From: Prado023 sp963736425 | GTDB lineage: Bacteria; Actinomycetota; Actinomycetes; S36-B12; CAIYMF01 | NCBI GenBank assembly: GCA_963736425.1 | Contig: CAVTOX010000001.1 | Coordinates: 26,718-90,717 of the forward strand | Length of the DNA: 64,000 nt | Reading direction: 5' to 3' | Part shown: positions 52,681 through 62,492 of the stretch, piece after piece | Position numbering within the stretch: the first letter of the stretch is position 1 | Layout: each line of letters opens with the position of its first letter | Made by a program: the position numbers and the translations under genes | Notes under the pieces: model-generated | Databases searched by the model: none | Told to the model about the DNA's origin: nothing | What the model saw: the letters and a program-made list of their open reading frames with translations, nothing else

Positions 52681-54450
52681 TCAGACCCCCGGCCGGCGTG
52701 TGGGCCGGGCATTGTCAGAGGCGAACCCGCTGCTGCCCTCACCCCGGCCGGTCCGAATCCGGTGGCCGGTCCAGCGCGCGTAGGACCCATCGGCTCGTCG
52801 GGCCAATGCCGGCACCGCGCGCACGGTGATCCCCTCCCGGGGGATCTCCTCCATCGGGAAGGTCAACGGGGTGGGCTCAAGCAGTGCACTGGTGGGCAGC
52901 ACGGGCAGGTCGTCGTCGAGCATCGCGCCTTTGCGCAGGCCGACCACCCCGGGTGCGGTGCGTACCGGGACCAGAGGGATCCAGTTGCGCGGCACCGGGG
53001 TCATCAGCTCGTAGAGCAAGTCGGCGGGGTCGAGGTCGGCCGGGATCGGTGGGCGTGGCCGGCGCGGCTCCGCGGAGCGCTGGCGGGGGTCGCCGCTGCG
53101 CCCCGGGACCACCCGTTCGACGGCCCAGGCCATGTTGGCGTTCTCGTCGCGGATGAACGCAACCTCCTCCATCGGTTCACCGAGCAGGGGAGTGGCCGCG
53201 ATCGGGGGCAGGACGATGCCGTCGACCGAGTCGCCGTTCGCAGCGGTCACCTCAAACATGCGGAACCCGCGGGTGCGTCGGTCGCTGCCAGCCTCCGCGA
53301 TGTCGAGCTCCTCGCCGAACGTGGTGGTCACGGTGACCCTGATCACCTGGTTGACCGCTCCGCGCTGGCCGTCCACCGGAACGACCAGCCAGTCGTCGCC
53401 GCTGACCAGAGCGAACTCCGCGAGGCACAGCCGGGCGAGGTCGTGAGGTTGGGCCTCGATGGCTGAGACATCGACAGATCCCTCCTCCAACTGCCAGTAG
53501 CGGTTGGCAGGCATGCCCGGGTAGCGAAGGGCTGTGGCCAGCATGACGTCGGCAGTCGGGTCCGACGCGGGCAGTGCGGCGTCGCCGGCGAGTTCCACGT
53601 GCTCGTCGGGGAGCCATTCGAGGTGGTGCCACCGCACGGATCCGGAGCCGAACGCGGCGGCCTGCATCACGATCGCGTCGTCGCCGTGGCCGAATCGCAG
53701 GGCGAAGCGGTGTTCCAGCCGGGTCGTGGTCCAGGCGTCGCCGGCGCCTGGGGCACCGCCGACCCAGGCATGCCATTCGCGGGCGAGGACGAGCACCGCC
53801 GCGGGGTCAGCAGCACCAGTGGCCCATGCAGGGTCGCCTGCGGCCAGTGAGTCGGCGGCTGACCCGCCGTCGGGAACCTGCCCGACCAGGGCGACGTGCA
53901 GCAAGGACGCGCCGGGGTCGAAACGTCCGTCGGGGTCGTTCGGATCTGCCGGGAGGGTCAGGGGATGTGCTGAGAGGAGGAGCTCGACTGCGTCGTCGTG
54001 ACCGGCCTCGGCGAGCATCTCGGCGAGCTGCCCGCCCGTCTCGGCCCGCCAGCGTAGGCCCTGCTGACGTCCCGCACGCGGGACGTGCTCGACCATCTCG
54101 TCGAGCAGTGCCCCGTCGGGCCACGGCCGCCACAGCGGGTCGGTCGGGTCGTCCGTGCCGTCGGCTCGCCCCATCGGGGCCCACGCGGTGATCGGCAGGG
54201 CGCGTCGCTCCACCCGGACCGACACCGGGCTGCCAACATCCTCGCCGAGGAGCTCCCCGAGCTGCCACTGGCGCCCGATCATCCACAGGGCATCGGCCAC
54301 CACGGCGTCCGCCCCGGGCGCCGGGTCGCCGGAGATGGACTGGGGCTCGAGCCGTGTCAGGGCCGGGGGGATGACCGCGATGGCCGCCAGGATCGGGTTC
54401 AACTCGGTGGTCAGGATCATCGACACCGGCGTCTGCAGCTGGTCGGCCAT
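52681..54450 (-). CDS. Unassigned large-cluster protein C (589 aa)
   Basis: An intact soluble protein with no recognised function, fourth gene of the cluster. Its ATG overlaps the stop of the preceding 1,528-aa gene (TGATG). Notable segments: DALWMIGRQWQLGELLGEDV near residue 55, HRFALRFGHGDDAIVMQAAA near 250, LLYELMTPVPRNWIPLVPVR near 490, and TFPMEEIPREGITVRAVPAL then SYARWTGHRIRTGRGEGSSG near the end. No membrane segment, signal peptide or nucleotide-binding loop. The order-rich, aromatic beta pattern suggests a structural rather than enzymatic protein. This is inference. Confidence 0.75.
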   Translation of the reverse strand: MADQLQTPVSMILTTELNPILAAIAVIPPALTRLEPQSISGDPAPGADAVVADALWMIGRQWQLGELLGEDVGSPVSVRVERRALPITAWAPMGRADGTDDPTDPLWRPWPDGALLDEMVEHVPRAGRQQGLRWRAETGGQLAEMLAEAGHDDAVELLLSAHPLTLPADPNDPDGRFDPGASLLHVALVGQVPDGGSAADSLAAGDPAWATGAADPAAVLVLAREWHAWVGGAPGAGDAWTTTRLEHRFALRFGHGDDAIVMQAAAFGSGSVRWHHLEWLPDEHVELAGDAALPASDPTADVMLATALRYPGMPANRYWQLEEGSVDVSAIEAQPHDLARLCLAEFALVSGDDWLVVPVDGQRGAVNQVIRVTVTTTFGEELDIAEAGSDRRTRGFRMFEVTAANGDSVDGIVLPPIAATPLLGEPMEEVAFIRDENANMAWAVERVVPGRSGDPRQRSAEPRRPRPPIPADLDPADLLYELMTPVPRNWIPLVPVRTAPGVVGLRKGAMLDDDLPVLPTSALLEPTPLTFPMEEIPREGITVRAVPALARRADGSYARWTGHRIRTGRGEGSSGFASDNARPTRRPGV

Positions 54451-57400
54451 CAGGGCATCTCCTTGACGAACGGCATGGCCACCGAGACCGCCGACAGCGT
54501 CGCCAGTTCCCGGAAGTCCAAGTAGGGCTGACCCTGCAGTGACGAGCTGCGCGTGTAGAGCGCAGGGAGCGTGAGGCCCTCACCCGGGAGCGTGTGCAGG
54601 TGGAGCATGCGCACCTTGGCCAGGTCCAGGGTGCACTCGATGACCTGGCGCAGCGAGTCTGTGGTCCAGCGCTTGCCGTCCGGCGACACCGCCGACAGGA
54701 TCGCCTGGGGCGGTCGTGCCGAGGATCCGTTGGCCCGAAGGGCCAGTCCCATCCGGACCCGACCGGGACGGGGATCACCGGGATCCGCCTTGGGCCCCAC
54801 CTGTGCGGGGAGGTCCTCAACCCACGCGTCCAGGACGAGACCGGCCAGAGGGGAGGTGGGGGTGATGTCGCCGACCCGCTCGAGCACGAGGTGGGTGACG
54901 GGCGTGGCCGGCCAGGGGCCCTCGGGTGGCAGTGGCCCGGCCAGCCAGTGGGTCGTGCCCGGGTCAGGCCCGTTCGCGTCCGCGCCCGAGAGCTGGACGA
55001 CCTCGGGATCGCGGCGCGCGCCGATCGCTCCGGCCAGTAGAAGGACCTCGGAGGTCCGCCGGACCTGCTCGCGCACGGTGCCCACATCGCGGATGAACCT
55101 GCGCACAGCCGACGTGGCTGGGGCCGGGAAGGCCGGGTTCGTGAGCGCCGTGACGAACGCGTCGGAGCCCGCGGATGGCCGGGCCAGGAGGGGGACCACG
55201 ACGAATGCGTCACCGAGGATCGTGCTGACCACATCCTGCACGGCCTCCATGACCTGCGCCGGCATGGTGCTCCCCGGAAGCGCCGCAATGCGGTCCAGGC
55301 CTGCTTGGGCTGCGAGATGGCGGGCCCGGGCGCCCTCCCATGCGCCCCGCACCCAGGCGACGTCGAGTGGGAGATCTGCCCTGGGGGTCAGCGTGATGCC
55401 GAAGGGCTCCAAGCCCTGTGCGGCCACGACCAGGTCGTCGACGGCGGACTGGTCGGCGAGGATGCCCTCGGCGGGCATGGCAGCGATCGTCGGTGCCAGC
55501 CCGACAACGGCCAGGCCGAGGGCGCCCACCAGGTCCGACGCGCGGCCGATGAGCTCGGGCAGGCAGGCGTCCAGGTCTCGCTCCGGGTGCACACCTGAGG
55601 GGACCAGGGCGTTGGGCATCAAGGGGTTCGCCCCGGCGATCGTCGCGCGAAGGGCACCGGCCAATCGCATCACCTGCCCCAGGGAGCGCAGGGGTCCGGC
55701 CCAGCCGGGGTCGCGGGTCACCGCCAGTGGGGCGTCGCCCAGGTCGCGGATCGTGAGGCGGAGGGTCCGTTCGAGAGCGTCGAGGTCGGTGGCGTGCACG
55801 AGGTCCAGTGCGGCCAGGCCGGCCTCGTCCAGGGTGATCCGTCGACCTGCCTCGGCCACGACGATCGTCGCCGGGTCGCCGAGGTGGGCCCCGGCCCAGG
55901 CCTCGAGCCGAGGCTCGGCCTGCGCCCGGGGGCGCAGCGTGCTCCAGCCGGTGGCAGGGGTCCCGGTGCCGACAACGGCGAGCAGTCTGTGGGTGAGTCG
56001 CTCCCCGCTGTCCTGGGCCTCCAGCACGTCGAGGGTGTCGGCTGGGCTGGCCCCGGACGACATGGCGTCCATGGCTGCGGCCGCCCGCTGGGCGTTGCCG
56101 CCGGCGAACTGCATCACCGACTCGCTGAGGAGGATGTCGGCCACGGCGTCGAGGGTCTCAGCGGCTGCGGCCAGCACCGCGCGCACGTTGGTGAACTGCC
56201 CGTCGGTCAACGGCTTCCAGTCACCGGGTTCGAGGTAGGCGTTCGTCGGCTCGGCATCCAGGGCATCGCGCAGGGCCTTCATCGCGGTCGAGTCGCCCAC
56301 GGGGTGGCGCTGCAGCAGCAATACCCCGTCGACCACGTTGGTGGCGGCCACGGCCTCCTGAGCGGACGAGTCATCCAGGCCGTCGGCATCGCTGAGGCGG
56401 CGGGCGACGAGGGGGGCGATGGTACGTAGGCTCAGTTGCAGCCGGGCCAAGCCTGCCTGGGCCAGGCTGCGCTCGATCTGGTAGCCGATCAGCGCACCGA
56501 GGTACTGGCCGGCCCGAACGCCGTCCAGCACGCGGTTGGCTGCCTGGATGCGCGTGCTGGACAGGTCGATGGCGAATGGTCCACCGGCGCTGGCGGGCCC
56601 CGAGTCGGGCAGGTGGCTCAGGTGCGAGCTGCGCAGCATCCCCGCGGTTATGGCGTGGCGTGCCGACGGGGCGAGGATCCACCCGTCCATGCCGGGGCCG
56701 GTCGTGGGGGTCAGGTCCTCGACCACTCCGTAGGCCCCGATGGTCAGCCCTCGCGCCTCTCGCGACCCCGGAGCGCCGCGGCGTGCGGAATGCTGTGCCC
56801 GCCGTTGGGCCACGACGCCGGTGGCCCAGGCGTCCAGGCGATGCGAGGAGCAGTCCAGCGCCTCGGCGACTGCGAGCCGGCGGGCCTCCAGATCCGTGCC
56901 CACGAGGCCCTGGATCGCCTCCCGCACCTCCGCCCGGTAGCCCATCGCAGCGAACCAGCCAGCCAATGCTGCCGCGGCCAGGGACCTGGCGCTGCTTGTC
57001 GCGGGGGCAGCCAGTGCGACCTCGGCCAGTGAGGTCTGGATGCTCTCGACCGGCTGGAATTCGCGCAGCATCGACGCCCCGCCGACCATCGTCCCGGCCG
57101 TGCGCATCTGGCCGACGACGCCGTGCAACTCGTCGGCGGTGGCCGAGTCGGCACGGGCCAGCAACCCGCTGGCGAGGACCTTGATGGCCGGGTCGAGCTC
57201 GACGAATTCAACGAGGGTCGGCAGAACCGTGGCGGGAGCGGACTTGGCCACGTCGAGGTCGGCCGATCGCCAGGCCAGCACGAGGAGCGCCTGCAGGACG
57301 CTGTCGACCGACAGCACCCTCTGCGGGTTCTCCAGAAGTGCGGTGATGAACTCCGGGTCCCGCGGAGAGGCCAGGGGGAGCGGCAGGGGGCGGGTGTCCT

Positions 57401-59036
57401 GGTGCAGCGAGCCCCTGACAGCGCGCATGGAGTCCTCGGCCAGCAGCGTGCTGAAGATGGCGGCAACCGAGAACTTCTCCGCCTCGTACTCCCGATGGTC
57501 CAGGCCCATGCTGTTCAGCACGACCTCGGACACGTCGTCGCTGATCACGGGGCGCACCCGCAGGCCAACCATGACCGGGCTGTGGCCCAGGACCTCGAGC
57601 AGGGCACTGTCGACGTCGGGGGCCCCCGGGCGAACGGTGGGAACCTTGGTGCCCACGACGGCCAGCCAGCGGTCGAGCAACTTGCGCACGACGACGGCGA
57701 TCCCGGCCGTGGTCTCACCGGCGGCGGGCACCCAGCGCCGGAGGTCCGAGACCGGCACCACCCCGTAGGGCTGTGCGCCCACGTGGATCGTCGGGGCCAC
57801 CCCGCGGCCGCGCACGTGCTCACCGAACAGCCTGCGCGCCGACTCCCGCTGGGCGTCCACCACCCCGGGAACGCCCTGCTTGTCGAGGCGCCCCAGGTAT
57901 TCCCCCCATCCGGGTGCCCACAGCGCGGTGTTCACCGTGCGGGCGATCGACTGCTCCCCGGCGCCCGGGCCGACGAGCGCGGTCAGGGTCGCGGAGTCAA
58001 CACCGAGGACCGCCGCTGCAGCGACAGTGTCCGAGCCGGCCTGCGCGACCACCGGAACCCGCGGTGGGGCGACCGGTGCGCGCCGGGACCGTAGGGGCGA
58101 GCGCGCCGCATCGCTGTTGTTCGTGGGCGTGCCCTGGGCCAGGAGGCCGAGCCCCGAGCTGAACCGGTGGCCGACGAGGAGGTCCTCGAACTCGTCGGCC
58201 GCGGCCACCGCGGTGAGGCTTGCCCGGGTACCCAGGGCGATCACGCGCTGGACAGCTGCCCTCCCCGCCGGCAGGTGGACTGTGACCGCCATGCCCACCT
58301 CGAGGGCCTTGGCGTAGTCGATCAGCCACTCCGAGCCGGGGGGCAGGGTCAAGGTCTCGGCCACCCGGGTCGGGCTGTCCCCGTCCAGCGGGACCGGGGA
58401 CAGGGCCAGGTCCCGCGGGATCGAACGGCCGGCGGCGCTGGAAACCTGCCCGTTCTGGACCACGGTCACGACGAACCTGTCCGGAAGTGCGCGAGCAACG
58501 ATGTTGCGCGGTCCGCGGGGCTGCACCGATGGGAAGCTCGGCGTTGGCGCCGAGCCCCTGCTAGCGAGGTTGGTCGGCGTGCACACGTGCGCGACCCACT
58601 CCGCCCGGTCCGCCCCGACGGACGCGACGAGGCCCGCCCAGGCGGAGTCTGCCAGCGGGTCGGTCCAGGCGGCTGTCCACCAGGACCGACCGGCGGCAAC
58701 CTCATCGTCGGTCAGCCCTCGGACCAGGTCATCGACATGGATCTCGTCGGGGTAGATCCGCACATGGAGCACGTCGGAGTTGCCCTCGCTCGCGTAGCGC
58801 GTCTCCAGGCGCACAGGCAAGAGGACCAACGGGTCGACCTCGCTGGCGTCACAGGGGTCCACGAGGTGGTCGACCCCGTCGAGAATCCCTGCGATGGCAC
58901 CATCGATGTCGCGAAGTCGCGCATGGTCGACCGCGCCAAGCCGGGCCGACTCCCGCAGCAGCGCCGCACGCTCTGTCGACAGCCGTGCTACGTCGCGACG
59001 TGCCGCGCGGACCTCGGGCGGTATCTGGTCGGGCAT
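54450..59036 (-). CDS. Unassigned giant cluster protein B (1,528 aa)
   Basis: An intact frame of 1,528 aa, the largest in the window. GAGGAG precedes the ATG, 19 bases after the previous stop. A helical N-terminus (VRAARRDVARLSTERAALLR) is followed by LVLLPVRLETRYASEGNSDV and LHVRIYPDEIHVDDLVRGLT, then RSWWTAAW. TIHVGAQPYGVVPVSDLRRW lies near 425 and LSSTRIQAANRVLDGVRAGQ, QYLGALIGYQIERSLAQAGL near 850. The rest is long helical Ala-rich sequence with a beta-rich end (VTHLVLERVGDITP). No signal peptide, transmembrane helix or ATPase motif. I do not recognise a function. The length and absence of catalytic motifs suit a scaffold or shell component. Confidence 0.75.
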   Translation of the reverse strand: MPDQIPPEVRAARRDVARLSTERAALLRESARLGAVDHARLRDIDGAIAGILDGVDHLVDPCDASEVDPLVLLPVRLETRYASEGNSDVLHVRIYPDEIHVDDLVRGLTDDEVAAGRSWWTAAWTDPLADSAWAGLVASVGADRAEWVAHVCTPTNLASRGSAPTPSFPSVQPRGPRNIVARALPDRFVVTVVQNGQVSSAAGRSIPRDLALSPVPLDGDSPTRVAETLTLPPGSEWLIDYAKALEVGMAVTVHLPAGRAAVQRVIALGTRASLTAVAAADEFEDLLVGHRFSSGLGLLAQGTPTNNSDAARSPLRSRRAPVAPPRVPVVAQAGSDTVAAAAVLGVDSATLTALVGPGAGEQSIARTVNTALWAPGWGEYLGRLDKQGVPGVVDAQRESARRLFGEHVRGRGVAPTIHVGAQPYGVVPVSDLRRWVPAAGETTAGIAVVVRKLLDRWLAVVGTKVPTVRPGAPDVDSALLEVLGHSPVMVGLRVRPVISDDVSEVVLNSMGLDHREYEAEKFSVAAIFSTLLAEDSMRAVRGSLHQDTRPLPLPLASPRDPEFITALLENPQRVLSVDSVLQALLVLAWRSADLDVAKSAPATVLPTLVEFVELDPAIKVLASGLLARADSATADELHGVVGQMRTAGTMVGGASMLREFQPVESIQTSLAEVALAAPATSSARSLAAAALAGWFAAMGYRAEVREAIQGLVGTDLEARRLAVAEALDCSSHRLDAWATGVVAQRRAQHSARRGAPGSREARGLTIGAYGVVEDLTPTTGPGMDGWILAPSARHAITAGMLRSSHLSHLPDSGPASAGGPFAIDLSSTRIQAANRVLDGVRAGQYLGALIGYQIERSLAQAGLARLQLSLRTIAPLVARRLSDADGLDDSSAQEAVAATNVVDGVLLLQRHPVGDSTAMKALRDALDAEPTNAYLEPGDWKPLTDGQFTNVRAVLAAAAETLDAVADILLSESVMQFAGGNAQRAAAAMDAMSSGASPADTLDVLEAQDSGERLTHRLLAVVGTGTPATGWSTLRPRAQAEPRLEAWAGAHLGDPATIVVAEAGRRITLDEAGLAALDLVHATDLDALERTLRLTIRDLGDAPLAVTRDPGWAGPLRSLGQVMRLAGALRATIAGANPLMPNALVPSGVHPERDLDACLPELIGRASDLVGALGLAVVGLAPTIAAMPAEGILADQSAVDDLVVAAQGLEPFGITLTPRADLPLDVAWVRGAWEGARARHLAAQAGLDRIAALPGSTMPAQVMEAVQDVVSTILGDAFVVVPLLARPSAGSDAFVTALTNPAFPAPATSAVRRFIRDVGTVREQVRRTSEVLLLAGAIGARRDPEVVQLSGADANGPDPGTTHWLAGPLPPEGPWPATPVTHLVLERVGDITPTSPLAGLVLDAWVEDLPAQVGPKADPGDPRPGRVRMGLALRANGSSARPPQAILSAVSPDGKRWTTDSLRQVIECTLDLAKVRMLHLHTLPGEGLTLPALYTRSSSLQGQPYLDFRELATLSAVSVAMPFVKEMP

Positions 59037-59055
59037 GAGGCTCCTCGGGTGACGG

Positions 59056-62000
59056 TCAGTGCTTGGGAAGGAAGTCGCCGGCCTCGAACGCGATGCGCAC
59101 GGGTTGGGCGAGTCGGTGTGTGGCCTCAGTCGCCCCGGTGCTCGAGGGGTCCGTCTGGGGCCGCGAGAACCGCGCCTCGTGAGCGAAGAGGTCGGCCTCC
59201 AGCCGCCGGAACCTGGTCGCCTGCGGATGCTCGGCCAGGACGATCCACCAGTCGCCGGCCTTGAGCTCGTCGACGGTGATGTCCAGCCCGACGAGCATGA
59301 TGTCCGGGGGCAGCATGGCGTGGAACAGCGACGGCGCCGCGGTCGACGGGGTCGGGGCGTCAGGCAGCACCGGGTTGCCCTTCGGGGTGGTCCGGAGATC
59401 GCCCTGGGGTCCCCGCGGCTGCTTGAGTGCCATCACGGTCATGTCGGGGTAGCGCCGAACGACCTCGCCGCGGATGACGACGACGGCCCGCCCGGTCTGC
59501 CCCGGCGGGCCGACGGACACGTGGCTGCCCAGCCGGGAGGGTCCGAACCGGTGGATGGGCGAGAGCAGCTCGTCCTTGCTCGGGTCCCAGAACCTGTGGA
59601 AGTACGTGCCGCGCGAGTCCGTGGGGTACTGCCGCCACAGCAGCTCGCGGCCCATCTCATCGGACAGCCCGACGAGGAAGGCCTCGGTGAACTGGTCGTT
59701 CGTGGACAGGAGGGTGACCATCTCGGCCTCGGCCAGGTTGCCCAGGCCGGGCACGAGCCACTCGCGGTCGTAGGCGTCGAGGGCCTGGTACATGGGCCGG
59801 TCGAACCGGGGCGCCGCCATGATGGGCCTGATCAGCGACTCGGCGAAGACGTCGAACGCGACCAGCCCGAGGGACAAGCGCGAACGCATCGCATCCACGA
59901 CAGTTCGTCCCGGGTCCAAGCGCGCCATGATCTCGATCCGGCCCGCGGCCAGCGGGGCGCGTACCGGGGTTCCGGCCAGCGCGAGCGCGCCGGGCCCAGC
60001 GATGAGGGAAGCGATCTCCGCCCGCACCTGGTCCACGGTGATGCTCGAGGCCCGCTCCAGCCACGTGGCCAGGGCCGTGCCCTGCGGGGTTCGGATCCGG
60101 TCGAGCCGTTCGGGGATCGGCGCCGCGACAGCGGCGGCAAGGCCGCCCGCGGGCACCTCGGGACGGATGATGGAGCCGAGCAGGGCCCCGGAGGCGCTGG
60201 GTGACAGGCTGATGCCTGCCGGGGTCAGGGCCATCCCGGCGGTGACCGCGACCACCGGCGCCGGGCTGGGCCGCGGGGTCCCGCCCAGGCCTGCCGCGAT
60301 GCCTGGTCGGCCGATGCCGCCTGGGACGGCGACCCTGGCGAACCCGCCACGGGCAGCGCCGCCGCGCATCATCTCCGGCCCGACGGGACGGACGGCCACG
60401 GGTCCATGGGCGACTGGCATGCGCCCGGCCGGGCCGGCGGCCTCGGCTGCGCTCATCACGTGGCGGTCGAGCTGCAGGGCCACATCCTTGAACTCGTCGG
60501 CCTCGGCGATGCGGGAGTCGGCAAGCCCTGCCGCCAGCCCACCGAGCCACCGGGTCCGGACCTCGTTGCCAGGCTGGTCGACCGGCACCGCCGACCTCAC
60601 CCGGTCGGCGACCCTGGTGGCCAGGGCCGCACCGGGGTTGAACGCAGCATTGGGCGCCTTCCACATTCTGGGGGTGGAGACCGCTGTGGCCAGCGAGACC
60701 GCGGCCGACAACGTCGTGACGGCACCATCCAGGGCCTTGACGGCCCGGGCCTCGGGCATCTGCAGCGCCCGGGAGAGCAGCCCGGTGTCCAGGGCAGCTA
60801 CTGCGGTCGCCGACAACCCCCGGATCCCGTCGATCTCCGAGTAGGGCCGGGCGAAGTCGCGGCTGGCCCGCTCGGTGGCGACAAGTCGGGTTGCCGAGGC
60901 GCGCTCGGCGGGGGCCAGACATCTGGTGACGGGTCCGCCAGGGCGCAGGGCCCGCCGGACGGACCCCCCCAGGGCGGTGGTCGGGGTGGCGCTGCGCGCT
61001 GTCTGGCCGGCCAATGTCAACCCGGCGCCCTCAAGGCTGACCCTTGCGGCGACGGGCCGTGTCATCTGCAGCAGGCGCCCGGAGTCCACCTTCGCCAGAC
61101 GGCGATGCAGGGAGCCGGCCAGGTGCCGGGAGAAGCTCAGCCAGGGCTAGCGCCCGGTTGGCCTTCTCCACGTCGCCGACCTGGGCCCATGCGGCCTGCA
61201 TCAGTGGCTCCTGATCCTTGACGACCACCCGGGTGCCCAGGCCGGCGACAACGCGGTGTGTGGGCGAGAGGTTCAGCTCGGCGAACCAGTCGCCGGCAGG
61301 GATCGTGCCGGTCCCGCGCTGGCCCCGGGCGTAGATGCGCGGGCCGACGATCGGCAGGAGGGGGACGTTGCCGGGGTCGGTCCCGGTCATCCCCTCGACC
61401 ACGGCGGGACGCTCCAGGGCAGCGTGGAGCGAGTCGGTCCTCTCGTGGCTCCAGCGCGCTGTCTCCGAAGCCGCGTCAGGTGGGGCATCGGCGGGGGAGT
61501 ACAGGGCGCAGCGGATGACCTGTCGGCGGCCGCTGTCGTTGGGGCCAAGGTCTGTCAGCGGCGACCCTGGCCGGCTCGTGTCCAGCGTGCGCCGGCCTAT
61601 CTCCCACGGCGCCCGGATTGCGACGAGGCGGCGAGCCAGTCGGGCGAAGTCCCCGTCCGGGGCGGTCCGGAAGCTCCATCGGTCGTACACCGGCAGGCGC
61701 ACCCGGCCCGATGTCGAGGTCCACGCGGCCTGCAGGGTGCCGCCACCCACGCCCAGCCCGGCGCGAGCCCCGGCGTCGGTGGTCGGGACCAGGCATGCCA
61801 CGTAGTTGGTGTTCTGGGTCAGGATGCGTGCTCCGAGGAGGCGCGAGACGTTGACCGGGGCGTAGGCGGTGGACAGCCGGGCTCCCAGTGAGGTGGTTCC
61901 GTCGGCGGCTTGCGCGTGGGCCCACCCCCAGGCGTTGTCCAGCGGGGGGAGCCGAATGGCATCGACCTGCATGATCGGCTGCAGCCCGGCCTGGGCTGGC

Positions 62001-62492
62001 TCCCACTGCACCTCGGACTCCTCGAGGACGACCAGCGCCAACCAGGCCGGCATCCGGTCGCCCGGGGTGTGGGCGCTGAAGGCCCACGGAAGCTCGGGGC
62101 GGTCGAACTCGATGTGGGCGTGGAAGGTCTCCTCGGCGTTCGTGCTGCCCGGGGAGGGGTAGCGGCGCACGACCTGCCCCGGATCTATGCCCAGGACGTC
62201 CCCCGGCCCGTAGAGGGTCACGTCGCGCTCGGCCGCGGCCGAGCGCCCCTGGTCGTCAGAGATGGGGATGGTCACGTGTGTGGTGGCACGGGTGCCCGTG
62301 GTCGGGGTCCGCATCGCCGCGGCCAGGCCGCTCAGGGCGTAGGGCACGAAGTCGAACGACGCCATCGAGACCCTGCCGACCTCATACTCCTCCTCGACCG
62401 GCAGGTTAAGGGCCAGCACGTCACGCACATGGACCGACAGGTCCGAGAAGCTTCGGCCCCCGCAGGTCGGCGACGATGTCGAAGTCAGCCAT
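59056..62492 (-). CDS. Unassigned giant cluster protein A (~1,145 aa, two frameshifts)
   Basis: Two reading frames that look like separate genes join into one. Removing one base from the C5 run at 62457-62461 gives the start MADFDIVADLRGRSFSDLSV at 62492, where the ATG overlaps the stop of the preceding gene. Shifting frame near 61140 continues KANRALALAE into FSRHLAGSLHRRLAKVDSGR. N-terminal half: VTLYGPGDVLGIDPGQVVRR, HAHIEFDRPELPWAFS, GRVRLPVYDRWSFRTAPDGD. C-terminal half: FTEAFLVGLSDEMGRELLWR, QYPTDSRGTYFHRFWD, VVVIRGEVVRRYPDMTVMAL. No known domain, signal peptide or membrane helix. It is co-translated with the upstream DUF6603-like gene and precedes the 1,528-aa gene. Confidence 0.72.

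Noticed and set aside
51207..52829. 540-residue plus-strand frame opposite the HET-C-like gene
   Set aside because: Low-complexity shadow; the minus strand contains the HET-C-like motif and PLAT-like segment.
57123..58094. Plus-strand frames opposite the 1,528-aa protein
   Set aside because: No domain or ribosome site, composition of a shadow; the minus-strand frame is continuous and has normal codon use.
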